A stretch of DNA of 64,000 nt from Brevibacillus agri (GTDB lineage Bacteria; Bacillota; Bacilli; Brevibacillales; Brevibacillaceae), in assembly GCF_004117055.1 (NCBI RefSeq), contig NZ_CP026363.1, positions 2,844,001 to 2,908,000 on the forward strand. The letters are read 5' to 3'. Every line of letters begins with the position of its first letter. Positions within the stretch are counted from its first letter, which is position 1. Positions 35,753 to 44,023 of the stretch are shown one piece after another. A program made the translations under genes and the position numbers. The notes under the pieces are model-generated. The model saw only the letters and a program-made list of their open reading frames with translations. It searched no databases and had not been told where the DNA came from.

Positions 35753-35777
35753 CGGGCACTCTGCCTGTGATGGAGAG
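35735..35777. repeat. Imperfect palindrome at the Erm truncation point
   Basis: ATCACGGGCA and TGCCTGTGAT (loop CTC, 35749-35771, one G-T) form a 10-bp stem, and CTCTCC/GGAGAG lie outside it. It sits exactly where the Erm reading frame is cut. Confidence 0.55.
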
Positions 35778-36225
35778 CAAACGGAAGAAGACCTCCGCGT
35801 ACGCCAATTTACGCGTAAGTGGCCATAGCGAAACAAGATCCCCTGTGCCATACGAAAAGAAAAGGGGAAATGTGCATAACAAAAGAAAGGCAGTATGATC
35901 TACCTTTCTACACCTTGCCGTATATTTCATGCAAAATGAAGATTATTAAAAGAAGGCAGACTAATCCCGTTTACCCTGCTCACACAAGCAGAGCCTTTGA
36001 ATATACAATTACTTATTCAAAGTCAGGGAACGTAGTCTCATATAATCCATCTTTTAATAATCCTCTTTCGAAATTTTTTACATACATTTACAATGTAGCA
36101 TCATCTTTGCAGGGGAGTCAACACCATTTGCGTGTTTGACCCAAGAAATGGCCTCGCATGAGCTTTTAACCAGGGGGTTAAACCGCTTTTTGGGCTTGTG
36201 GTGCATGTCTATGCGGAAGAAGGAA
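35778..36225. other. Intergenic region upstream of tRNA-Gly end
   Basis: AT-rich, with no supported ORF; a CTGCT/AGCAG hairpin near 35970 is the only structure noted. Probably the edge of the island. Confidence 0.4.
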
Positions 36226-36254
36226 AAGAAAAAACCTTGCATCAGCAAGGCTTT
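36226..36254 (-). terminator. Terminator of tRNA-Gly
   Basis: CCTTGC and GCAAGG with a 4-nt loop; on the minus strand six T follow. Confidence 0.75.
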
Positions 36255-36268
36255 CAAAAGCTTTTGTA

Positions 36269-36342
36269 TGGAGCGGGTGATGGGAATCGAACCCACGCCG
36301 CTAGCTTGGGAAGCTAGAGTTCTACCATTGAACTACACCCGC
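36269..36342 (-). tRNA. tRNA-Gly (CCC)
   Basis: On the minus strand: acceptor arms GCGGGTG and CACCCGC, anticodon stem CTAGC/GCTAG around TTCCCAA (anticodon CCC), TTCGATT in the T loop, encoded CCA. Reads GGG codons. Confidence 0.93.
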
Positions 36343-36740
36343 AAAACGTCGAGACTGGCTTGTCCTGTTTGTTACACACAGTGAAAATGTTTCATTCCTC
36401 TGTTATTTATTATAGCAGCAGCATCCTCCAAGTCAAGGAAAAGATATCCATAAAGGTTTGCTTGGGGCAAAAAAAGACGGAAAATGTTACGCCAGCCTGT
36501 TCGTCGGGCTGTTGTCGATGGGGGATGCAGGTCTGACAGGCAACGATGCGTTCCGTGTTGTCTCGGATATCCAGCATAGCTTCTATTATCAACGGCTCTG
36601 TTAAAACGGCGGTGTTGAGTTGATAGGCAAGCAAAACGAAACCCCACAGACGAATGGTGGGGTGTATGTCGTTTAAAAGCTTGTCAAAAGCTTGCGAGCG
36701 ATATCCGTTCGCTTTCTCATCATGGCCCGTACGCGAAAAA
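36343..36740. other. Intergenic region with a minus-strand terminator
   Basis: No gene is convincing. ACCCCAC (36641-36647) and GTGGGGT (36657-36663) form a hairpin followed on the minus strand by TTCGTTTTG, a possible terminator of the acetyltransferase gene at 36741. A 74-codon minus-strand frame here lacks a ribosome site. Confidence 0.5.
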
Positions 36741-37229
36741 TTACGATAATGCTTTTATCATGTTGTACCACTTCTCTCCGGCATGTTCAGAACTGGAGAG
36801 CCCCTTGTTGACATAACCATGCTTTTCGTAATAGCCAATTAAGTTTTCTTTGCAGGTAAGGGTGATCGTTTCACGATGTTTCTGTCTTGCTTCTTGTTCC
36901 AGGTGCATCAGCAGCTTTGCTGCGATGCCGTGCTTTTGAAACTGCGGGTGGACCGCCAGTCCCAGGATGCTTTGATGCCCGCCGGTTGCCGGGTTTTTCT
37001 TTATATGCGTAAACAAATCGTCGGTTATGTAGGCGGTTTCGATGACGGGGCCGTTAATTAACCCTACAATTTCCCCGTTTTCTTCGGCAACATAAAAGCT
37101 ATCTGGAATCATCTGAATCCGCTTTGCAAACGCCGCTTTCGTTGCCGCCTCTTCTTCCGAAAAACAGAGCTGTTCAATGACGACAAGCTGCGGCAAATCT
37201 TCCATCTGGACATTTCGAATGTGGAACAC
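36741..37229 (-). CDS. GNAT family N-acetyltransferase (AANAT-like)
   Basis: A 162-residue acetyltransferase. It has FSEEEAATKAAFAKRIQMIP and SFYVAEENGEIVGLINGPVI, the acetyl-CoA motif GLAVHPQFQKHGIAAKLLMH, and ENLIGYYEKHGYVNKGLSSS near the end. The arrangement resembles serotonin N-acetyltransferase-like bacterial proteins. GTG 37229 is preferred, with GGGTGG just upstream; ATG 37247 has no ribosome site. Confidence 0.82.
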   Translation of the reverse strand: MFHIRNVQMEDLPQLVVIEQLCFSEEEAATKAAFAKRIQMIPDSFYVAEENGEIVGLINGPVIETAYITDDLFTHIKKNPATGGHQSILGLAVHPQFQKHGIAAKLLMHLEQEARQKHRETITLTCKENLIGYYEKHGYVNKGLSSSEHAGEKWYNMIKALS

Positions 37230-37307
37230 GAATACCACCCTTTGCATTTTGGTAGGAAGCAGGCTACTGGTAGAGAGATTTCTCCCTGCCAAAAGCCGAC
37301 GAAAGAC

Positions 37308-37832
37308 TCACTTTTCCAACGAATAAAAACAGTCATTCACCAGCTTTCCGGCAATTTCCGTATTCTCCGGCACGATTTTATCCAGCTTCATCCCGGCCTT
37401 TTCCAAAACGCGCCTGGAAGCGGCGTGCTCTTCCGAACAAACGGCCGTAAACACTTTGAATCCATACGTACTGGCAGCGAAGTCGAAGACGAGCTGGAGC
37501 GCTTCGGTAGCATAGCCTTTGCCTTTGTGCGCTTCTACGATGATGAAGCCTGCTTCCGCCGTGAGCGGCTCGCGCCTGCGGGTGCAGAGGCTCATCAGAC
37601 CGACGTCGCTGCTGGTCGCCGCCTCGCGGATGATCCAGGTGAGCCAATGCGTCGAATCGAGGCTCCACGGAGCGAGCTCTTTTTCGAAGTTGCGGCGAAT
37701 TTCTTCTTCGCTCATCGCTGCCCCGATGTGTTGCATGAGCGCCGGGTTGGAGTAAATGGAGCGGATCAGCTCCCAATCGGTTGGGGCCAGTTTGCTCAAG
37801 GTGAGGTGCGCACTGAAAAGTTGCTCGTTCAT
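37308..37832 (-). CDS. GNAT family N-acetyltransferase (RimJ/RimL-like)
   Basis: A 174-residue acetyltransferase of the RimJ/RimL group: HLTLSKLAPTDWELIRSIYS, then AGFIIVEAHKGKGYATEALQ with the acetyl-CoA loop, and ASRRVLEKAGMKLDKIVPEN. ATG 37832 follows AAAGGAG by six bases. The last 15 residues (KLVNDCFYSLEK) fit the usual DxxxYxL end. Substrate unknown. Confidence 0.87.
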   Translation of the reverse strand: MNEQLFSAHLTLSKLAPTDWELIRSIYSNPALMQHIGAAMSEEEIRRNFEKELAPWSLDSTHWLTWIIREAATSSDVGLMSLCTRRREPLTAEAGFIIVEAHKGKGYATEALQLVFDFAASTYGFKVFTAVCSEEHAASRRVLEKAGMKLDKIVPENTEIAGKLVNDCFYSLEK

Positions 37833-38122
37833 CGGATTCTCCTTTGGGGGCGGTAGAGTAGTCGACAAAGCTGCCGGCGATACGGACGCAGCTTTGTTGA
37901 ATGGCTCGCAAGCTGCTCAAGGACAGGAACAGGGATGGTCTTTCGGGGAACGCCGGACACATCCAGCCAGACATCGAGCGAAGCTTCTTCCCAGGCGGCG
38001 CGGAGATATTGTGCTGGCTTGCACGAAGTTGGACAAATTGGTCAGCAAATTCGCTCGCAGAATGGATTTCTTCCATTGATTGCGTTCGGATGCGGGGACA
38101 GCAATGACAGATAAACGCTTCG

Positions 38123-38317
38123 CTATTGTTCTTTTCGAAAAAGACTTTTTATCGCTTCAACGCCAATCGCGAGTCCGAAGAAGGCCAGGAAGAGAACGCC
38201 TACTACGTTGAGAATGGCGAGGAGAGCCTCGACAAAGTCAATCCGATGCCTCGGTTCAAACAGGAGAAACAGGACGCCTGTCAACAATCCCGCCCCTAAA
38301 TAAGCCAGTCTTTTCAT
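38123..38317 (-). CDS. Small two-span membrane protein
   Basis: A 64-residue protein, ATG 38317 with GAGGAGG upstream. Two hydrophobic segments (LAYLGAGLLTGVLFLLF and LLAILNVVGVLFLAFFGLAI) are joined by EPRHRIDFVE. It ends SLFRKEQ. No recognised family. Confidence 0.65.
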   Translation of the reverse strand: MKRLAYLGAGLLTGVLFLLFEPRHRIDFVEALLAILNVVGVLFLAFFGLAIGVEAIKSLFRKEQ

Positions 38318-38541
38318 AAAAAAGCCTCCTCTCTGCCTTACGATATATAGGGTATCATTTTCCAAGAGGGAATGGAATAAAAAGGGAGATTTTTTGGCCT
38401 TTGGCAGTCCGAAGGGAACGAGCGACGCACTGCTTGCGTATTTGGGAGATAGTGGTAATATTAAAAAGGAATTCTGTCTTCTGGAAAAATATTCAGCCTG
38501 GCAATGGGGCTGCATCAAGAGAGAGAAAGGGGGCTGGAACT

Positions 38542-38748
38542 GTGCTGGATTTTGGCGCTGTCGCTTTGGAATGGAACACAATGCTGGTCCAATTGATCGT
38601 TTTCCTCCCGGTGCTGCTGTTTTACGCGTTTGTCATTTATGCGATAGGGAAAACGCTCAGTTTCATGAAAACAAAAATACAGCTTGACCGCGAGCGCAAT
38701 CAAAAGCTCGATGAACTGCTTGAGAGCCAAAGACGTACGCAAAAGTAA
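38542..38748 (+). CDS. Small membrane protein with a coiled-coil tail
   Basis: A 68-residue protein from GTG 38542 (AAGGGGG upstream). One strong hydrophobic span (LIVFLPVLLFYAFVIYAIG) is followed by a charged helix (KIQLDRERNQKLDELLESQ). Unknown function; the shape is like many phage or spore accessory peptides. Confidence 0.6.
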   Translation: MLDFGAVALEWNTMLVQLIVFLPVLLFYAFVIYAIGKTLSFMKTKIQLDRERNQKLDELLESQRRTQK

Positions 38749-38962
38749 ACGGCTGGGATATCAAGGAAAGCAACATGGAGAAAAGCAAGCGATTGATACC
38801 CGCTTAGAAAAGGCGTCCCTCGCCATGGGCAACAGCAGGTGCGCCAGCAAGATCGAAAAAACGCCGCTTTTTGCCTCTTCCGATAGACACGGCCAGGCCA
38901 AATGACAGAATCGTTGCAAGCTAATGAAACCTGGGAAGAGGATGGCGTTTCGATGCAAAACG

Positions 38963-39172
38963 TAGACTTTACAGAAGCTGCACCAATATTTGAACGATCT
39001 TTCCGCAAGTGTCCGGCAAGCAGGCGACGTAACAGGCCATTCCTTGTCGGAGGTGACGAGGCAGCTCGCTTCGCTGCAGGAGCAAATCCAGACCACGAAT
39101 TACTTGCTGACGGGCTTATTGATGCTGCACGTCGCTTTCCTCGTTGTTTTGATCTGGAAAAAGAGCAAGTAA
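38963..39172 (+). CDS. Possible small membrane-anchored coiled-coil protein
   Basis: A frame of up to 69 residues (TTG 38990 gives 60) reads LNDLSASVRQ, LSEVTRQLASLQEQIQ and then a C-terminal span LLTGLLMLHVAFLVVLIW with KKSK at the end. No good ribosome site precedes it; a good GAAGAGG lies at 38935 before ATG 38952, which is in another frame, so a frameshift may separate start and body. Layout resembles the preceding gene. Confidence 0.4.
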
Positions 39173-39337
39173 CGAGGCAAAAAGCCGCGCGTTTCGGTTC
39201 TATGCGCCGATTCCGGGGGCGATTTGCAACTGGGAGACGAGCGCCGTGCAGCGAATAAGAGCGAAGACGAAAAAGCAAGTGATAAAAGAGCGGGCAAAAC
39301 ACTACTGCCGAAAATGAAAGCAAGTCCATGAAAGCAA

Positions 39338-39367
39338 AAAAGAGCAGAGGGAGCCTGCTCTTTTTTT
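39338..39367. terminator. Bidirectional terminator
   Basis: AAGAGCAG and CTGCTCTT with a 7-nt loop, T run on the plus side and A run on the other. It can serve both the plus-strand small genes and the fRMsr gene on the minus strand. Bases 39173-39500 hold no other feature I can support. Confidence 0.75.
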
Positions 39368-39500
39368 ACTAGCCAAGAAGAGAGAAACAGTCGCATCGAC
39401 AGGAAGGCAACGAAGGCTGCACCAAAGCCCCAAAAGATGGACGAAGCTACATTCCGCACACGGAGGGGCAAGCATTCGTTCCTGCCCTGCGGAAGCGCGC

Positions 39501-39980
39501 CTACAAAAAGCGAACGAGCGCCTGCACGAACTTTTCCAAATAAAGCTGATCGACTTCGTCAAATCGGTTTTTTCGCGGGCTGTCGATGTCGAGCACGCCG
39601 AGAAGCTGGCCGTCTTTTATGATCGGCACGACGATTTCCGATTCGGATGCGGCGTCGCAGGCGATATGGCCGGGGAACAAGTGCACATCTTCCACGCGAA
39701 CAGTTTCCCGCTTCTCCGCCGCGGTGCCGCATACGCCTTTGCCAAACGGAATGCGCACGCACGCAGGCAGCCCCTGGAACGGTCCAAGCACCAGCTCATT
39801 CCCATCATTGAGGTAAAAGCCGACCCAGTTTACTTCCTCGAAAAATTGGTTCAGCAAAGCGGCGGCGTTTGCCAGATTGGCGACCTGGTTGGATTCGCCT
39901 GCAAGCAGCGCTTCTAGCTGTTTGATGACCAGTTCGTAGTTTTCTTCTTTTTTTCCTTGAAACTTTTCGAGTTTGAACAT
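39501..39980 (-). CDS. msrC: Free methionine-(R)-sulfoxide reductase (GAF domain)
   Basis: A 159-residue GAF-domain enzyme that reduces free Met-R-sulfoxide. The three expected Cys are present: LPACVRIPFGKGVCGTAAEK supplies two, ten residues apart, and HIACDAASESEIVVPI the third. NWVGFYL and GVLDIDSPRKNRFDEVD are also typical. ATG 39980 has GGGAGGTAG upstream. It is divergent from msrA with 205 bases between, which fits shared regulation in oxidative stress. A TATAAT box on the minus strand lies at 40031-40026. Confidence 0.92.
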   Translation of the reverse strand: MFKLEKFQGKKEENYELVIKQLEALLAGESNQVANLANAAALLNQFFEEVNWVGFYLNDGNELVLGPFQGLPACVRIPFGKGVCGTAAEKRETVRVEDVHLFPGHIACDAASESEIVVPIIKDGQLLGVLDIDSPRKNRFDEVDQLYLEKFVQALVRFL

Positions 39981-40185
39981 GAAAGCTACCTCCCACCCGC
40001 TGAGCATCTGTTGATCTACTCCGCCATTATAAACCATCCGGGTGAGAAATGGCTCCGGCAAATTCGCCGAGAGTATGCGGCTGGCCCCAAGTTTTGCTAG
40101 AAGCTGGTAGAGAGCTCTAGTACAATGAAGGGAGATATACCGAATTTTCTCGTGGGCAAGGCATGGATAGGAGGCAAAAGACAGC

Positions 40186-40710
40186 ATGGAAAAAGCGACA
40201 TTTGCCGGAGGGTGCTTCTGGTGCATGGTTACTCCGTTTGAAGAGTTGCCAGGGATCGGAGGCATCGTCTCGGGTTATACAGGGGGCTCGGTCGAGAACC
40301 CGACCTACGAACAGGTCAAAACGGGGCAGACCGGGCACTGGGAAGCGGTTCAAATTACGTTCGACCCGGAGCTGTTCCCTTATGAGAGACTGCTCGAGCT
40401 GTATTGGCAGCAAATTGTTCCGACAGATCCTGACGGGCAGTTTCATGATCGCGGCAGCCAGTATCGCACAGCCATTTTTACGCACAATGAAAAACAGCAC
40501 GAACTGGCAGTCCAGTCCAAAAAAGCGCTGGAGGCGAGCGGCCGCTTCTCGAAGCCGATTGTCACGGAAATTTTGCCTGCTGCTCCGTTTTATCCGGCAG
40601 AAGAATACCACCAGGGCTACCACAAGAAAAATCCGAAGCATTACAAGGAAGACCGCGAGAAATCCGGGCGCGACGCGTACATTCAGGAGCATTGGAAGGA
40701 AACGACATAA
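40186..40710 (+). CDS. msrA: Peptide methionine (S)-sulfoxide reductase MsrA
   Basis: A 174-residue enzyme with the catalytic signature ATFAGGCFWCMVTPFEELPG near the start, GYTGGSVENPTYEQVKTGQTGH, and HDRGSQYRTAIF. It repairs Met-S-sulfoxide, complementing the neighbouring enzyme that handles the free R form. ATG 40186 follows GGAGG. TACAAT at 40121-40126 is a possible promoter element. No msrB is fused or adjacent. Confidence 0.95.
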   Translation: MEKATFAGGCFWCMVTPFEELPGIGGIVSGYTGGSVENPTYEQVKTGQTGHWEAVQITFDPELFPYERLLELYWQQIVPTDPDGQFHDRGSQYRTAIFTHNEKQHELAVQSKKALEASGRFSKPIVTEILPAAPFYPAEEYHQGYHKKNPKHYKEDREKSGRDAYIQEHWKETT

Positions 40711-40762
40711 GCGCGGCAGCAAAAACAGCACAGTAGCAGAGCCGAACAGGCTGCTGGCAGTC

Positions 40763-40792
40763 CCCGTCTTTTGGCAAAAGGCGGGTTTTTTT
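40763..40792 (+). terminator. Intrinsic terminator of msrA
   Basis: CCCGTCTTTT and AAAAGGCGGG (one T-G) with a GGC loop, then seven T. Confidence 0.85.
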
Positions 40793-40933
40793 GTTCGCTC
40801 ATCCAAACGACTCTTAGCGAACGCTTCGGCCAAGCCAGGTGTGTGATCTGGAGCGCCGTTCGTACGTGCTGCTGCCGACCGCCCGATACAGCTCTGTCTC
40901 CTTCGTCGTGCAAGCTTTTTCGAACGGCACCGT

Positions 40934-41131
40934 TTAGAGTACAAACAGGCCGCTAAACCACGGCAACGCAAAATAGACGAGCGCACACACGAGTAGAAAC
41001 AACATCGTTTTTAACAGCATGCCTGCCAAAAAGCTGTCAGTGGGCAGGCTGCGCTCGATCAGCCTTTCGAATGCGAGAAAAAGCGTGATAGCCAGACAAG
41101 CGAGCAGGCCAAAGCCGATGAACGGTCCCAT
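40934..41131 (-). CDS. Small membrane protein
   Basis: A 65-residue protein, ATG 41131 with GGGAGGTG upstream. Two hydrophobic spans (FIGFGLLACLAITLFLAF and LLKTMLFLLVCALVYFALPW) are separated by ERLIERSLPTD. Second gene of a two-gene unit, 50 bases after the next entry. Unknown. Confidence 0.65.
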   Translation of the reverse strand: MGPFIGFGLLACLAITLFLAFERLIERSLPTDSFLAGMLLKTMLFLLVCALVYFALPWFSGLFVL

Positions 41132-41181
41132 CTAGCAGACACCTCCCGGAAATTTCAACAGCGCCTTCCTTCTCTTTACGT

Positions 41182-41364
41182 CTAGTGTCCATGCCGGTGG
41201 ATTTCGGCTTCAACCCCGGAAAAGTCCCAAAAGATCGAGAAGATGAGCAACCCGATAGCCAGGACATACAGCCATCTGATTCGGTAAGACGGTGACGCGA
41301 CAATCAATACCCAGGCGATGAAAAGCAGCCAAAGGATTCCGTTGCTTATAATATCGTCGAACAT
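41182..41364 (-). CDS. Small membrane protein with a His-rich end
   Basis: A 60-residue protein, ATG 41364 with GGGAGGGAT upstream. Two spans (ILWLLFIAWVLIVAS and WLYVLAIGLLIFSIFWDF) and the tail AEIHRHGH. Unknown. Confidence 0.65.
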   Translation of the reverse strand: MFDDIISNGILWLLFIAWVLIVASPSYRIRWLYVLAIGLLIFSIFWDFSGVEAEIHRHGH

Positions 41365-41455
41365 AGGCGAAGATCCCTCCCCATGGACAATACGGTTTTG
41401 GGGATTTTTGGTTACAGGAGAGGGGGAGAAGCGACGCGCCATGGCAAGCGGAGTG

Positions 41456-41803
41456 TCAGCGAAAATCTTTCCACGTAAAATCAATGCTCAGGTGGCCGAT
41501 GTACCTCTCTTTGATTGCGACCTTTCCTTTGGTGGCCAGCTCCGGCTTGCGAAAGCAGACGAGGTCTTCGTGATAGCCGAACATGCGGCATATCTCCGGA
41601 CGAAACGAATGAATGCCGCACTGATCTTTGTTCATGTCATAAAAAATACAGGTTCCGCTAAAGCGGGGCTGCTGCTCCAAGTTTTCGCGCAGCTTTTTCG
41701 GCATGGCCTTCAGCTTCTTATGTATGTGCTTGCGCTCTTTTTCCGTGATCGGCACAGGACCGCAGCATAAGCCTTTGCAGTCTTGGCATGGCAGTGTATT
41801 CAC
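41456..41803 (-). CDS. YkgJ family cysteine cluster protein
   Basis: A 115-residue protein with the CxxCxxxCC cluster near its start (LPCQDCKGLCCG) and further Cys in GTCIFYDMNKDQCGIHSFRP and EICRMFGYHED. This spacing is that of the YkgJ/UPF0153 zinc- or iron-cluster family. GTG 41803 is the start, with AAAGG upstream. Function of the family is unclear. Confidence 0.85.
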   Translation of the reverse strand: MNTLPCQDCKGLCCGPVPITEKERKHIHKKLKAMPKKLRENLEQQPRFSGTCIFYDMNKDQCGIHSFRPEICRMFGYHEDLVCFRKPELATKGKVAIKERYIGHLSIDFTWKDFR

Positions 41804-41950
41804 AAAAGCACAACCTTTCTATCTGTTCTTTGCTGTTTGTTGTGTAAAGAATAGTATGAAAGGTTTATTTTGAATTGTAAATAAAAATAATTCCATCTTA
41901 TCACAAAATGAAATTTTTGTCAATGTGCAATTTGTTTTAAAAGTTGCCAT

Positions 41951-42229
41951 TTGCGGCGAGAAAAAAGGGCGGCCAGCACGGAGTCGGCGAACAGCGACAA
42001 GGCGAAAATTACAAAAGCAGCCTTTGACCAGATAGAAAACGGGATGACGTATGACGAAGTGAAAAACATCATCGGCGGAGAAGGTGAGCTGCTCTCCGAA
42101 GCGGGCAATAAAGGAGAGCAATTTCATGCCGTGGTCTACATGTACGAAGGGGAAGCGGCAGGCAGCAACGCCAGCTTTACCTTTCTGGATGGCAAGCTGC
42201 AAGTCAAAGGCCAATATGGGCTGAAATAA
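41951..42229 (+). CDS. DUF3862/SmpA-like domain protein, apparently without its signal peptide
   Basis: About 92 residues. ITKAAFDQIENGMTYDEVKN and IIGGEGELLSEAG match DUF3862, a small extracytoplasmic domain related to BLIP/SmpA. Relatives begin with a signal peptide or membrane anchor; none is present here and TTG 41951 has no ribosome site. The 5-prime end has probably been lost, so this may be a pseudogene. Confidence 0.65.
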   Translation: MRREKRAASTESANSDKAKITKAAFDQIENGMTYDEVKNIIGGEGELLSEAGNKGEQFHAVVYMYEGEAAGSNASFTFLDGKLQVKGQYGLK

Positions 42230-42232
42230 ACC

Positions 42233-42271
42233 AAACCCGTCTTTGCAGCAAGCGCAAACGACGGGTTTTTC
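42233..42271 (+). terminator. Intrinsic terminator
   Basis: AAACCCGTC and GACGGGTTT with TTTGC/GCAAA nested inside, followed by TTTTTC. Located between the DUF3862 gene and the converging methyltransferase gene. Confidence 0.8.
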
Positions 42272-42296
42272 TTCCCAGGATGTTCTGTACGGCTCG

Positions 42297-42974
42297 TTAA
42301 CGCGGATCTTCCGTTACCAGCGCGATGGCAAAGCCGTCGTAGCCTTTGCTGCCGACCGTTTGAATTGCGGTCGCGCTAACCGTCGGCTTGTTTGCGACCA
42401 GATCGGCGAATTGCCGGACGCCGACAATGTTCGGATCGCTGGTGGCTTCGTCGACGACGGCACCTTTGCGCACCACGTTATCGGTAATGATGACGCTGCC
42501 TTTTCGCGAGAACTTCAGCGCCCAGCGGAAGTAGTCCGGATTGTTTTTCTTGTCGGCGTCGATGAAGATGAGGTCAAACGGTCCCTGTTTTTCATCCGCG
42601 AGCGCAGAAAGGCTGTCCAAGGCGTCTCCAAGCCTGATCTCGACCACCGATTCCAGCCCGGCACGGGCGATGTTGGCTTTGGCCACCTCGGCATGCTTCG
42701 GTGCCGCTTCCAGCGTGATGAGCCGACCGTCGGCAGGTAAGGCGCGGGCTAGCCAAATCGTACTGTAGCCGCCCAGTGTCCCGATCTCCAAAATCGTCCG
42801 GGCTCCCTGGATTCGTGCCAGCAGATGGAGAAATTTTCCCTGATTGGGCGCGACGTCGATAGGCGGGAGGCCAGCGGAAGCGTTGTTTTCCAGCACGGCT
42901 TCCAGGATCGGATCGGCTGAAACGAATTTTTGCGTAAAATACTCGTCTACGGCTGTCCATTGTTCGCGATTCAT
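42297..42974 (-). CDS. O-methyltransferase (class I SAM, CCoAMT-like)
   Basis: A 225-residue SAM-dependent O-methyltransferase: RTILEIGTLGGYSTIWLARA is motif I, RLITLEAAPKHAEVAKANIA follows, and FDLIFIDADKKNNPDYFRWA carries the metal-binding Asp pair. The family acts on catechol-type acceptors or tRNA hydroxyuridine (TrmR). ATG 42974 has AAAGGAGGG upstream. Single gene. Confidence 0.9.
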   Translation of the reverse strand: MNREQWTAVDEYFTQKFVSADPILEAVLENNASAGLPPIDVAPNQGKFLHLLARIQGARTILEIGTLGGYSTIWLARALPADGRLITLEAAPKHAEVAKANIARAGLESVVEIRLGDALDSLSALADEKQGPFDLIFIDADKKNNPDYFRWALKFSRKGSVIITDNVVRKGAVVDEATSDPNIVGVRQFADLVANKPTVSATAIQTVGSKGYDGFAIALVTEDPR

Positions 42975-43076
42975 GGTTTCCCTCCTTTTTATGACAAGGC
43001 TACGAAAAGAGCATATGGCAAAAACAGCATATCATAAAAGCTGCATCGTCGAAATATTGGAAATGCAAAGGCGATT

Positions 43077-43532
43077 TCAGCGCAAGAAATTGAGGAAGCC
43101 AACGACGATGAGAAAGCCCAGAAACGCTATGATTCCGTAAACCAAATACGTTGGCAGCCTGTCAAAGCCTCCCGTCGCTGCTTCAGCTTCGTGCTCTCGC
43201 GCGCCAATGGACGAAGCATTCCCCCCGGAAGGATTCGCGGCGCCCGACTCGTGACCTGGACGAACGGATGGCTGCTTGGGAGTCGACAAAACGATCCCGA
43301 CGATCAAGAGAAAAAGGCTTGCCGCCAGAAAAAAGGTCACAAAGCCGTTGGTGAACAGGGAGGGAAGCTCCGGCTGCGTGGGAAACTGCCCGGTGGCAGA
43401 GGCGGCTTGCATTTGCCCGATCCAGATGTAGTAGGCGAGCATTCTTTCAAGCGTGTAGAGCAACCCGCTGGCTAGAAACAAAATCGTGCTGAGCGTATAG
43501 GCATGCTTTGCGGTCAATGGATTTGCACTCAC
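43077..43532 (-). CDS. Hypothetical three-span membrane protein
   Basis: A 151-residue protein. Spans are about YTLSTILFLASGLLYTLERM, VTFFLAASLFLLIVGIVL and LVYGIIAFLGFLIVVGFLNF; between the last two lies a polar Gly/Ser/Ala loop (residues about 88-122). GTG 43532 is the start, with only a weak ribosome site. It follows the next gene by 16 bases and is probably co-transcribed with it. Confidence 0.65.
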   Translation of the reverse strand: MSANPLTAKHAYTLSTILFLASGLLYTLERMLAYYIWIGQMQAASATGQFPTQPELPSLFTNGFVTFFLAASLFLLIVGIVLSTPKQPSVRPGHESGAANPSGGNASSIGAREHEAEAATGGFDRLPTYLVYGIIAFLGFLIVVGFLNFLR

Positions 43533-43548
43533 TTTCTGTCAACGACAA

Positions 43549-43854
43549 TTATTGGAGGTACGTCATGTAGATGGCTGCGAAAAAGCATGTGGCTGCACTA
43601 AAGGAGAGCAGCGCGGTAGCCATCCTGGAAAGCGGGTGGTTGTGCTTGCTTGGAAACCAGCTAGATTGCTGCAGCCGATTGCGGTAGTAAACGAGCAGGA
43701 GGAGAAACAAGGCGGCGTGCGCCAAAAAAATGCCTTCCCCCGGCGCTTGTTCGGGAAAAAACAAGGTGACCACCGGGCCTGTCACCACCAAAAAAATGGC
43801 CATGCAAATCAGTATGCGAATGATTTCCAAAAAAAATCGAAACAAAATGAGCAT
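43549..43854 (-). CDS. Hypothetical membrane protein
   Basis: About 101 residues with three spans (ILICMAIFLVVTGPVVTLFF, IFLAHAALFLLLLVYY, ALLSFSAATCFFAAIYM). ATG 43854 is chosen because GGTGAT lies just upstream; the longer start at 43872 would begin inside a TACAAT promoter box. Unknown. Confidence 0.6.
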   Translation of the reverse strand: MLILFRFFLEIIRILICMAIFLVVTGPVVTLFFPEQAPGEGIFLAHAALFLLLLVYYRNRLQQSSWFPSKHNHPLSRMATALLSFSAATCFFAAIYMTYLQ

Positions 43855-44023
43855 CGTTATCACCATGTACATTGTAACATAATTGGATATTTTGAGGAAT
43901 AATGGTATTTGTTATGGAGCCTTACGGAAAAATAGAGGAAACAATTGCGTCCGTTACCATTATTTTCGCATGGTATTATCGTCCAATTCTAGCGATAATA
44001 GAAAAGTAATCCAAGCTAGCTAG

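Noticed and set aside
36410-36634. 74-codon minus-strand ORF with a CxxC pair
   Set aside because: No ribosome site; it starts beside a terminator-like hairpin and has no recognisable homology.
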